A stretch of DNA of 15,809 nucleotides from Burkholderiales bacterium. GTDB taxonomy: Bacteria > Pseudomonadota > Gammaproteobacteria > Burkholderiales > Chitinimonadaceae. A program made the translations under genes and the position numbers. Positions 1 through 7,345 of this stretch are shown piece by piece (positions within the stretch are counted from its first letter, which is position 1; the number at the start of each line of letters is the position of its first letter). Under the pieces are notes generated by a model, which saw nothing but the letters and a program-made list of their open reading frames with translations, was not told the DNA's origin and did no database searches. The stretch covers positions 1-15,809 of the forward strand of contig JAFAKZ010000524.1 of NCBI GenBank assembly GCA_019234745.1, written 5' to 3'.

Positions 1-36
1 TTTTTCGAGTTAGTTCGGGCACAGAGGAGAGCAACA

Positions 37-1218
37 ATGGCAATTTCGTTCTTGGAAGCGGCACAGGACATCGTTCCCGTCGCGAAGATCAAGGTGATCG
101 GCGTGGGTGGCTGCGGCGGCAACGCAGTCGACCACATGATCGATGCCGGCGTGACCGGCGTGGAGTTCATTTGCGCCAATACGGATGCACAGGCACTCAA
201 GCGCAACCGCGCTGAACACGTGCTGCAGCTGGGTTCGGGCCTGACCAAGGGCCTGGGCGCCGGTGCCAACCCGGAAATCGGCCGCGCCGCTGCGGAAGAA
301 GACCGCGAGCGCATCGCCGAGATGATGGAAGGCGCCGACATGGTGTTCATCACGGCCGGCATGGGTGGCGGCACGGGTACGGGCGCTGCGCCCATCGTGG
401 CGCAGATCGCACGTGAGAAGGGCATCCTGACGGTGGGCGTGGTGACGCGTCCGTTCGCCTTCGAAGGCAAGCGCCAGAAGGCCGCGCAAACGGGCATCGA
501 TGAGCTGACCAAGTATGTCGACTCGCTGATCATCATCCCCAACGACAAGCTGATGGCCGTGCTGGGCGACGATGTGTCGTTCAAGGATGCCTTCAAGGCC
601 GCCGACGACGTGCTCAAGGGGGCCGTGGCCGGTATCGCCGAAATCATCAACGTGCCGGGCCTGGTGAACGTGGACTTCGCCGATGTGAAGGCCGTGATGA
701 CGGAAATGGGCATGGCCATGATGGGTTCCGCCATGGCAACCGGCCCGGACCGCGCGCGCGAAGCGGCCGAAGCAGCCGTCGCCAGCCCGCTCTTGGAAGA
801 CATCAGCCTGAATGGCGCCCGTGGCGTGCTGGTGAACATCACGGCCGACTACAGCATGAAGATGCGCGAAGTGCACGAAGTGATGGATACGATCAAGGCC
901 TACACGGCCGAGGACGCGAAGATCATCTTCGGCACGGCCATCGACGAGAACATGGGCGAGGGCTTCCGCGTGACGCTGGTGGCCACGGGCCTGGGCGGCC
1001 GCGAGGCGAAGAAGGCGCCGAACCTGCACGTGGTGCAGCGCACGGGCACGGACGACGCCCTGCCGGCTACCGACTACGACCAGTACGACCAGCCGGCGGT
1101 GTTCCGCAACGGCCGTCGGGCGGCCACCGTCGGCGCGGCGGTGGAATCGCCCCGTGGCAATGTGTTCGCCGGCGGCGATATGGATATCCCGGCCTTCCTG
1201 CGCAAGCAGGCAGATTGA
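37..1218 (+). CDS. ftsZ: Cell division protein FtsZ (tubulin-like GTPase)
   Basis: FtsZ polymerises under the membrane at mid-cell into the Z-ring that recruits the divisome. The 393-residue protein is full length for the family. The tubulin signature GGGTGTG is at residues 110-116, the N-terminal nucleotide-binding loop GVGGCGGNA at 22-30, and the catalytic T7 loop NVDFADV at 211-217 (D213 and D216 are the GTP-hydrolysing aspartates by family comparison). After the core, at about residue 320, comes a short variable linker and the C-terminal peptide DIPAFLRKQAD, which binds FtsA and ZipA. The ATG follows a good ribosome-binding site (AGAGGAGAG, 23-31). Only 36 bases precede it, so ftsA, the expected upstream neighbour, is outside the window. 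lpxC follows after 140 bases. Confidence 0.98.
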   Translation: MAISFLEAAQDIVPVAKIKVIGVGGCGGNAVDHMIDAGVTGVEFICANTDAQALKRNRAEHVLQLGSGLTKGLGAGANPEIGRAAAEEDRERIAEMMEGADMVFITAGMGGGTGTGAAPIVAQIAREKGILTVGVVTRPFAFEGKRQKAAQTGIDELTKYVDSLIIIPNDKLMAVLGDDVSFKDAFKAADDVLKGAVAGIAEIINVPGLVNVDFADVKAVMTEMGMAMMGSAMATGPDRAREAAEAAVASPLLEDISLNGARGVLVNITADYSMKMREVHEVMDTIKAYTAEDAKIIFGTAIDENMGEGFRVTLVATGLGGREAKKAPNLHVVQRTGTDDALPATDYDQYDQPAVFRNGRRAATVGAAVESPRGNVFAGGDMDIPAFLRKQAD

Positions 1219-1241
1219 TCGGGAGCGGCAATGCGCGCATA

Positions 1242-1264
1242 GTGCGACTCTCCACTGGTCGCAC
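1242..1264 (+). other. Hairpin 24 bases after ftsZ
   Basis: GTGCGAC (1242-1248) and GTCGCAC (1258-1264) form a perfect 7-bp stem with a 9-base loop. It begins 24 bases after the ftsZ stop. There is no T-tract after it, so it is not a classic intrinsic terminator. It may protect the 3' end of the ftsZ message or mark a processing site. Confidence 0.4.
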
Positions 1265-1303
1265 CTGTAGCGTATCGCTCTGATAGAAAGGTTCAATCGA
1301 AAC

Positions 1304-1327
1304 CCATTTTGCGATATGGCAAAATGG
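1304..1327 (+). other. Hairpin in the lpxC leader
   Basis: CCATTTTGC (1304-1312) and GCAAAATGG (1319-1327) form a perfect 9-bp stem with a 6-base loop. It ends 31 bases before the lpxC ATG. It lacks a T-tract. Seen in sequence: the symmetry. Inferred: an operator or an RNA structure in the lpxC leader. Confidence 0.45.
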
Positions 1328-1358
1328 TGGTCGTTTGCCCCTATCAAAAGCTGCCACC

Positions 1359-2276
1359 ATGATTTATCAGCGCACCCTGCAATCGCCGATACACGCCGTC
1401 GGCGTTGGCCTGCATTCCGGGCAGAAGGTCGATTTGACCCTGTCCCCGGCTGCGGTCGACCATGGCATCGTGTTCCGGCGGGTCGATCTGCCCGAACGGC
1501 CTAGCTTCAGGGTGGGTGTGGACCTGGTCAACGATACCCGTCTCTCCTCAACGCTCGTCAAAGACGGCGTGCGGGTAGGAACGATCGAGCATTTGATGTC
1601 GGCCTTTGCCGGGCTGGGCATCGACAATGTGCTGGTCGACGTGACCGCGTCCGAGATCCCGATCATGGATGGCAGCGCCGCCCCTTTTCTCTACCTGCTG
1701 CAGCAGGCTGGCGTGGTGGAGCAGAAGGCCGCGAAGAAGCGCTATGTGCGCGTCAAGAAGCCCGTCGAAGCGGTGGAAGGCGACAAATGGGTTCGCCTTA
1801 GCCCGTTCGAAGGCTACAAGGTCAAGCTCACCATCGAGTTCAACCATCCTGCCTTCAAGAAGTCGGCCCAGTCGGTAGAACTCGACTTCGCCCAGACCTC
1901 CTACATCAAGGAAGTAGCACGCGCCCGCACCTTCGGCTTTATGCATGAGGTGGAGTATATGGTGCTGAACGACCTCGGCCGCGGCGGCAGCATGGAAAAC
2001 GCCATCGTGCTGGACGACTACCGTGTGCTCAACCAGGGCGGCCTGCGCTTCGAGGACGAGTTCGTGCGCCACAAGGTGCTCGATGCCATCGGCGACCTGT
2101 ATGTGCTGGGCTACCCCCTGATCGCCTCCTTTGAAGGCTTCAAGTCCGGCCACGCCATGAACAACAAGCTCCTGCGCGAACTGATGAGCGACCCGGATGC
2201 CTGGGAATACGTCAGCTTCGATCACGCGGACGACGTGCCGGGATCGTTCCAGCGCTATCAGCCGTCACGGATCTAG
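1359..2276 (+). CDS. lpxC: UDP-3-O-acyl-N-acetylglucosamine deacetylase LpxC
   Basis: LpxC is the zinc-dependent cytoplasmic deacetylase that carries out the committed step of lipid A synthesis. From the ATG at 1359 the protein has 305 residues, the same length as E. coli LpxC. Key residues also fall at near-identical numbers: E77 and H78 in TIEHLM, H238 and K239 in FVRHKV, D242 and D246 in LDAIGD, and H265 in SGHAMNNK. H78, H238 and D242 are the zinc ligands and H265 the catalytic histidine by family knowledge. A TTG at 1335 would add 8 residues. I prefer the ATG because the family begins at about this point (MxxQRTL). The Shine-Dalgarno sequence before it is weak (AAAAG). The ftsZ-lpxC order is the usual end of a proteobacterial dcw cluster. 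Confidence 0.97.
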   Translation: MIYQRTLQSPIHAVGVGLHSGQKVDLTLSPAAVDHGIVFRRVDLPERPSFRVGVDLVNDTRLSSTLVKDGVRVGTIEHLMSAFAGLGIDNVLVDVTASEIPIMDGSAAPFLYLLQQAGVVEQKAAKKRYVRVKKPVEAVEGDKWVRLSPFEGYKVKLTIEFNHPAFKKSAQSVELDFAQTSYIKEVARARTFGFMHEVEYMVLNDLGRGGSMENAIVLDDYRVLNQGGLRFEDEFVRHKVLDAIGDLYVLGYPLIASFEGFKSGHAMNNKLLRELMSDPDAWEYVSFDHADDVPGSFQRYQPSRI

Positions 2277-2645
2277 GTCATGTGATGCGTGAAACGTGAA
2301 ATGTGATGAGGCGTGGATGCGTACCTAGCATTTCACCGATGCCGCGAAGCGGCGCGTCACGTTTCACTAGTCACGGGCGCCCCATGGGCGACCATTCTAC
2401 TAACGCTGAACTACGCGTTTGTCATACTGCGATGCCACACTGGCCGCCCATCAACGCGCGGCAAACTTGGCATTTGTCCGCGCTCTCGGTTAGCTTGCAC
2501 AGAGTAGGCTAATCTTTACAGATAGAGCCGGCCTGATATGCCACTCCTTGCTTAGGGCGCGCCATACGTTTGATGACGGGTGCCGCGGTGGGATTTGGGC
2601 TGCCGGCATGGATTGTACGTGAGCACCCGTTTCGACCCGAACGCA
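2277..2645. other. Non-coding stretch between lpxC and the GGDEF-EAL gene
   Basis: I see no credible gene here; short open frames at 2303-2512 lack codon bias, a ribosome-binding site and recognisable family features. The first 100 bases hold the heptad repeat element (2282-2374), followed by a short CGCCC-cat-GGGCG hairpin (2378-2390). Possible weak -35 hexamers are TTGGCA (2467) and TTGCAC (2495), but no convincing -10 sits at the right distance. Bases 2580-2645 are in frame with the downstream gene and could be its N-terminus if a GTG start at 2580 or 2619 is used. Confidence 0.6.
2282..2374. repeat. Inverted element of tandem 7-base units
   Basis: The left arm has four consecutive heptads: GTGATGC, GTGAAAC, GTGAAAT and GTGATGA (2282-2309). 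The right arm, read on the - strand, has three: GTGACTA, GTGAAAC and GTGACGC (2374-2354). A single GTGAAAT lies at 2336-2330 on the - strand. The arms pair as GTGAAACGTGA (2289-2299) with TCACGTTTCAC (2357-2367), or alternatively GTGAAATG (2296-2303) with CATTTCAC (2329-2336). A small hairpin, GCCGC-GAA-GCGGC (2341-2353), sits between them. The element starts 6 bases after the lpxC stop. The form suggests a REP-like intergenic repeat; a terminator or mRNA-stabilising role is possible but inferred. Confidence 0.6.
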
Positions 2646-5570
2646 ATGAGCCCAGCAGCCGACCCGCCCGAAGACTCGGACTTCTTCCGCCAGATCGTCG
2701 ACAGCGCAGAAGAGGGCGTGTGGTTTATCGACCCCGACTGCCGCACCCGCTACATCAACCCGCGCATGGCCCAGATGCTGGGTGGCAGCGTTGAGCGCCT
2801 GATGGGCATGTCCATGTACGAGTTGATGGACACCGCGGAAAAGGACACGGCCGAGCGCAATGTGGAGCGACGCCGCCAGGGCGTAAGAGAAACACACGAG
2901 TTCCGCTTTCGCCGCCTGGATGGCGAAGAGCTGTGGGCCGAACTGTCCACCTCGCCGCTCTTCGACCGGCAGGGCAACTACCTGGGCGCGTTGGCGCTCG
3001 TGTCCGACATCGGTTGGCGCAAGGCGGCGGAGAAGCAACTGAGCGAGAGCGAACGTGCTTACCGCGAGGTGTTCGAACGCAGCCAGGCCGTGAAGCTGAT
3101 GATCGATCCGTCGACGGGCGACATCGTGGCCGCCAACGCCGCTGCGCGCCAATACTACGGTTACACGGAGCGGGAATTCGAGCAGATCAAGATTACCGAT
3201 ATCAATATCCTCCCCGCCGAAGAAGTGAGGCGCAAGATGAGCGCGGCGCAGGAGGAGGACGAGCCCTACTTCCAATTCCAGCACCGCTTGAAGAATGGCG
3301 AGGTGCACGATGTGGAAGTGATGGTGAACCCCGTCATCGTGGCCGGTCGCCCGCTGCTGTATTCCATCGTCCACGACATCGGCCGGCAGACCGAGGCCGA
3401 GCGCCGCCTCAAACTCTTGCAGTTCACCGTCGAGCAGGCCCATCTTTGCGCCATCTGGATCAACCGCGACGGCACCATACGCGATACCAACCGCTACGCG
3501 GCGGAGCTGCTCAAGCGCCCGCGCGAGGCCATCGTCGGCCTGCCCATCTGGGAGATCGACATACAGGCGCCGGCCGAGGCCTGGCCCGCACGCTGGGACG
3601 CCGTGAAGCGAGCCGGTGCGCGTACCACGCGTTCGGAGTTTGTCACCAGCGAGGGTGCGCGCATCCCGGTGGAAATCCACGCTTCTTACCTGGCACTCGA
3701 TGGCGAGGAATTTATCATTGCCTACGCGCGCGACATGGTGGAGCAGGCGCGCGGCGAAGGGCTGCTGGCGCTCCAGCACGACGTGCTGGCAGGCGTGGCG
3801 GCGGGTCATTCGCTGTCACAGACCTTGGACCTGCTGGCGCGGCGTGTAGAAGCGCTGACCGACGGCGCGCATTGCACCATCCTGCTGTTGGAAGAAGGCT
3901 GCCTGTACAATGGCGCATCGCCTTCCGTGCCCATCGAATTCGTCAAGAGCGTCAACGGCCTGGCTATCGGCCCAGATGTCGGCACCTGCGGCGTCGCCGC
4001 CTACCTCGACAAAACGGTGGAAACGGTCGACATTGTCCGGGACCCGAATTGGCTGCTGGCGCGCGAGGTAGCCGAGCTCTGCGGCCTGCGCGCCTGCTGG
4101 TCTACGCCCATCCATGCGCGCGATGGCCGCGTGCTGGGCACCTTTGCCCTCTACTATGAAGAACCGCGCAGTGCAGGCGAGTTCGACCGGCGCGTGGTCG
4201 AGTCCGTGACCCACTTGGCCGCCATCGCCATCGAGCACCACGCCACCGAGTCGCGCATCCACGCACTGGCCTTCTTCGACTCGCTCACCGGCCTGCCCAA
4301 TCGCTCGCTGCTGATCGACCGCGTGGAGTTGGCGCTGGCCCGCGCCGAGCGCGAGGGCAGCGCCGTGGCCCTGCTGTTTATCGATCTGGACCGTTTCAAG
4401 ACCATCAACGACTCGCTCGGCCACGCCGTGGGCGACCGCTTCCTGTGCGCTATCAGCGCTCGCCTGGAAGAGGTGGTGCGCGACTGCGATACGGTGTGCC
4501 GGCAGGGCGGTGACGAATTCGTCGTCATGCTGCCCGACTGCGACGCTACGGGCGCCGCGCTGGTGGCGGAGAAACTGATCGCTGCGGTGACGGAGACGGT
4601 GATAATCGACGAGCACCGTCTGTCCGGCTCGGCCAGCGTGGGCATCAGCCTGTACCCGGACGATGCGAAGAATTACGACGACTTGCTCAAGCACGCCGAC
4701 ACGGCTATGTACCGGGCCAAGGAGGCCGGGCGCAACGGCTATCGTTTCTACCGCACCAAGATGAACGAGGAGACGGCCGAGCGGCTGGAGGTGGAGAACG
4801 AGCTACGCCAGGCGCTGCAGCGCGGCGACCTGATGCTCTACTACCAACCCCAGGTGCGCATCGGCGACGGCAGCATCTACGGCCTGGAGGCGCTGCTGCG
4901 CTGGCCGCACGCGACCTGGGGCATGGTGTCGCCGGCGCGCTTTATCCCCGTGGCGGAAGATAGCGGCCTGATCGACGCCATCGGCGCCTGGGTGCTGGAT
5001 GCGGCCTGCCGCCAGATGAGCGAATGGCAGGCGGCCGGCATCGATATGCCCCATATCGCCATCAACCTGTCGGCGCGCCAGTTCCGCCACGAGGACGTAC
5101 CGGCCATGGTGGCCGACGCGCTGTGGAAGCACGGCGTGGAGCCGGCGCGGCTCACGCTGGAGATCACGGAAAGCCTGATGATGCACGATGAGTCCACCTT
5201 GTCGGCCCTGACGGCGCTGGACGAAATGGGCGTGACGCTGGCCGTGGACGATTTCGGCACGGGCTATTCCAGCTTGGGCTACCTCAAGCGCTTTCCCGTG
5301 AAGGAACTGAAGCTGGACCAGACCTTCGTGCGCGACCTGGGCGAGGACGAGGACGACTGCGCGCTGGCCAGCGCCGTGGTGCGCATCGGCCAGAGCCTGC
5401 GCCTCACGGTCGTGGCCGAAGGGGTGGAGACGGCCGAGCAGCTAGCCTTCCTGCGCGAGGAAGGCTGCCACGTGGCGCAGGGTTATTTCTTCGCCCGACC
5501 TATGCCGGCCGCAGACTTGATCAATTGGCTGGAGGCCTATCAGCCCGTGGTAGGGTCTGTTGACGCTTGA
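2646..5570 (+). CDS. PAS-PAS-PAS-GAF-GGDEF-EAL cyclic di-GMP signalling protein
   Basis: A soluble multi-sensor protein of 974 residues with no membrane segment. In order: PAS about 11-120, PAS 134-245, PAS 255-365, GAF 375-530, GGDEF 538-700, EAL 715-965. The diguanylate cyclase motif is intact (GGDEF 621-625), as is an inhibitory RxxD site exactly five residues before it (RDCD 612-615). The phosphodiesterase domain keeps EAL 748-750, N807, E839 and E842, DDFGTGY 868-874, K889, E925 and Q945, so both activities could be real. No cofactor-binding residues can be assigned to the sensors with certainty. The start is uncertain: ATG 2646 is chosen because the PAS domain begins soon after, but it has no clear ribosome-binding site. 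GTG at 2619 or 2580 (996 residues) is possible. The 3' end overlaps the convergent recD by 31 bases. Confidence 0.93.
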   Translation: MSPAADPPEDSDFFRQIVDSAEEGVWFIDPDCRTRYINPRMAQMLGGSVERLMGMSMYELMDTAEKDTAERNVERRRQGVRETHEFRFRRLDGEELWAELSTSPLFDRQGNYLGALALVSDIGWRKAAEKQLSESERAYREVFERSQAVKLMIDPSTGDIVAANAAARQYYGYTEREFEQIKITDINILPAEEVRRKMSAAQEEDEPYFQFQHRLKNGEVHDVEVMVNPVIVAGRPLLYSIVHDIGRQTEAERRLKLLQFTVEQAHLCAIWINRDGTIRDTNRYAAELLKRPREAIVGLPIWEIDIQAPAEAWPARWDAVKRAGARTTRSEFVTSEGARIPVEIHASYLALDGEEFIIAYARDMVEQARGEGLLALQHDVLAGVAAGHSLSQTLDLLARRVEALTDGAHCTILLLEEGCLYNGASPSVPIEFVKSVNGLAIGPDVGTCGVAAYLDKTVETVDIVRDPNWLLAREVAELCGLRACWSTPIHARDGRVLGTFALYYEEPRSAGEFDRRVVESVTHLAAIAIEHHATESRIHALAFFDSLTGLPNRSLLIDRVELALARAEREGSAVALLFIDLDRFKTINDSLGHAVGDRFLCAISARLEEVVRDCDTVCRQGGDEFVVMLPDCDATGAALVAEKLIAAVTETVIIDEHRLSGSASVGISLYPDDAKNYDDLLKHADTAMYRAKEAGRNGYRFYRTKMNEETAERLEVENELRQALQRGDLMLYYQPQVRIGDGSIYGLEALLRWPHATWGMVSPARFIPVAEDSGLIDAIGAWVLDAACRQMSEWQAAGIDMPHIAINLSARQFRHEDVPAMVADALWKHGVEPARLTLEITESLMMHDESTLSALTALDEMGVTLAVDDFGTGYSSLGYLKRFPVKELKLDQTFVRDLGEDEDDCALASAVVRIGQSLRLTVVAEGVETAEQLAFLREEGCHVAQGYFFARPMPAADLINWLEAYQPVVGSVDA

Positions 5571-7345
5571 TCCGGTAAGCAAGCGTCAACAGACCCTAAC
5601 CGCTTGGCCAAACCGGATACACGTCCCGCGCGCCGAGCGACGGCCTGGTCGAAAGTCGCCGCCGAACCCCAGATTGCCACCCGCTGCCTTGCCCGCGTCA
5701 CGGCCGTATAGACCAGCGTGCGATCAAGCAGCGGCGCGTCCTCATCGGGCAGCATCAACCATACGGTATTGAACTCCGAACCCTGCGCCTGGTGCACCGT
5801 CAGCACAAAGGCCGTGTCGTGGCGCGGCAGGCGGCTGGGCAGGAAGGCGCGCCAGCCGGTAGGCGTGAGGAAATGCACCTGCAGGCCGTCGGGCCCTGCC
5901 AGCGTGATGCCGATATCGCCATTCGCAAGACCCAGGCCCGGCGCATTGGCGCGCACGATGACGGGGCGCCCGGCATAGAAGGGGCGGCGCCGCGTGTCGT
6001 GGCCCAGCAGCTGCGTTTCGGCCTGGCGGTTCAGTTGCTCGACGCCGGAGGGCCCTTCGCGCACGGGGCTGAGAATGCACAGGCGCTGGAAGACGGCCCA
6101 GGCCGCGGCGGGCTCGGCGGCGGCCACAGCCTGGCGGTAGTCGGCCAGGTGCGTTTCCAGCTCGCGTAGGAATACAGCCCGAATCTGCCTTTCTGTGCCC
6201 GGATGCCAGGCGAGATCGCTGCGGCCCGACTGCAGCAGCTCGATGGCCCCCTTGCCCTCACCCTGGCGGATGGCGGCGGCGAGTGCGCCGACGCCGCTGT
6301 CCGCATCGAAGCGGCGGCTTTTGCTCAGGCGGGTGATGCCGTTGCCCAGCGCGCTGGGCGTGGCGCTGGCGGCACGGCGCAGGTTGGACGCCTGGTGCAA
6401 TCGGGCCGCTCCTTCCGTGCTCAATCCGGCTTGCCGCGCCAGGTCGGCAAATACATTGCCCGCTTCCACGGAGGCCAGTTGCTCGTCGTCGCCCAGCAGG
6501 ATAAGCGTGGCGTGCGCTGGTAGCGCAGCAACCAGGCGCGCGAACAGGGAGAGGTCGAGCATGGACGCTTCGTCCACCACCAGCACGTCCAGCGCCAGCG
6601 GCTGCTCCGGCCCATGGCGCGGCGTGGCGCTGTCCGGCCGGTAGCCGAGCAGGCGGTGCAGCGTGATGGCCTCTTCGGGCAGGGCGGACAAGGTCAGCAT
6701 GTCCAGGCCCAGCTTATCCTTGGCCCGCCCCATTGCCTCGGCCATACGCGCGGCGGCCTTGCCCGTGGGGGCCGCTAGAACGATATGGTTGTCCGGCTTG
6801 AGCGTGATCAACGCAGCCAGCACCTTGGCCACGGTCGTCGTCTTGCCGGTGCCGGGGCCGCCGGCGATGATGGTCAGTCGGTTGAGCAGCGCCGTGGCGA
6901 CGGCCGCGTGCTGGTCTTCGTCTTCCACCAGTCGGCCGTAGAGCTGCTTAAGCACGGCGCGGATGCGCTCCGGCGTATGTGCGCTGGGCCCCGCGAGCCG
7001 CAAGAGGCGGCGCGCCAACTCGGCCTCGTCTTGCCACAGGCGGGCGACGTAGAGCCGGCCCGCGTCGAGCACGAGGGGCATGGTCGGCGCCTCCTGGGCC
7101 ACGAAGCCGCTGGCCAGGAGGCTGGCCTGCCAGGTTTCGATTGCGGGCCAGGTCGTGCCGTTCCAGGTCTGCCCGACTTCTTGCGAAAGATCGACGCAGA
7201 CGTGGCCTTCCTCGGCCCGCACGGCCACCAGGCCAGCCGTGGCGAGCGCCAGGGCGTCGGCCACCGGGCAGTGCGTGCGCAGCCATTCCACCCATTCGGC
7301 GGCGAATGCCGGTAGCGTCGCGGTATTCAAGGCTTGTCTCCACAC
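5540..7345 (-). CDS. recD: RecBCD subunit RecD (5'-3' helicase, exonuclease V alpha)
   Basis: RecD is the fast 5'-to-3' superfamily 1 helicase motor of RecBCD, which processes double-strand ends for recombination. The 601-residue product is close to E. coli RecD (608). Visible motifs: Walker A GGPGTGKT (162-169), Walker B VVDEAS (256-261), motif III LLGDDEQLASVEAG (283-296), motif V LTVHQAQGSEF (515-525), and motif VI VYTAVTRAR (545-553). The longest form starts at a GTG (7345) inside recB. A TTG at 7330, overlapping the recB stop as TTGA and preceded by GGAGA at 7341-7337, has a better ribosome-binding site and may be the true start (596 residues). The last 18 or so residues, after SGLAKRL, are encoded by the palindrome at 5551-5598 and its flank and look like an addition to the family's usual end. 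Confidence 0.96.
   Translation of the reverse strand: MWRQALNTATLPAFAAEWVEWLRTHCPVADALALATAGLVAVRAEEGHVCVDLSQEVGQTWNGTTWPAIETWQASLLASGFVAQEAPTMPLVLDAGRLYVARLWQDEAELARRLLRLAGPSAHTPERIRAVLKQLYGRLVEDEDQHAAVATALLNRLTIIAGGPGTGKTTTVAKVLAALITLKPDNHIVLAAPTGKAAARMAEAMGRAKDKLGLDMLTLSALPEEAITLHRLLGYRPDSATPRHGPEQPLALDVLVVDEASMLDLSLFARLVAALPAHATLILLGDDEQLASVEAGNVFADLARQAGLSTEGAARLHQASNLRRAASATPSALGNGITRLSKSRRFDADSGVGALAAAIRQGEGKGAIELLQSGRSDLAWHPGTERQIRAVFLRELETHLADYRQAVAAAEPAAAWAVFQRLCILSPVREGPSGVEQLNRQAETQLLGHDTRRRPFYAGRPVIVRANAPGLGLANGDIGITLAGPDGLQVHFLTPTGWRAFLPSRLPRHDTAFVLTVHQAQGSEFNTVWLMLPDEDAPLLDRTLVYTAVTRARQRVAIWGSAATFDQAVARRAGRVSGLAKRLGSVDACLPDQASTDPTTG
5551..5598. repeat. Perfect 19-bp-stem palindrome at a convergent gene junction
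   Basis: TAGGGTCTGTTGACGCTTG (5551-5569) is exactly repeated in reverse complement at 5580-5598, around a 10-base loop. The stem lies between convergent genes and holds the stop codon of the GGDEF-EAL gene (5568-5570). recD reads right through it to its stop at 5540. No T-tract follows on either strand. It could end transcription from both sides, or be a pair of terminal repeats of a very small mobile element, since both outer ends are TA. The symmetry is seen directly; the function is inferred. Confidence 0.75.

Noticed and set aside
974..981. E. coli-type Chi octamer GCTGGTGG here and at 4559-4566 and 14434-14441
   Set aside because: The octamer falls in GC-rich codons for Leu-Val and is expected by chance; the Chi sequence used by this lineage is not known.
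1281..1320. Possible lpxC promoters (TGATAG at 1281; TTCAAT/TATGGC at 1292 and 1315)
   Set aside because: Matches to consensus are about half and no element stands out from background.
10..1347. A 445-codon open frame antisense to ftsZ
   Set aside because: It mirrors ftsZ codons in a GC-rich genome; the product is rich in H, R and A without family features, and ftsZ is certain.
2303..2512. Two short frames in the lpxC downstream spacer
   Set aside because: They run through the heptad repeats, overlap each other, and show no coding features.
2490..3809. Long antisense open frame across the start of the GGDEF-EAL gene
   Set aside because: The + strand frame has clear PAS domains; the antisense product has low-complexity H/R/A/V composition.
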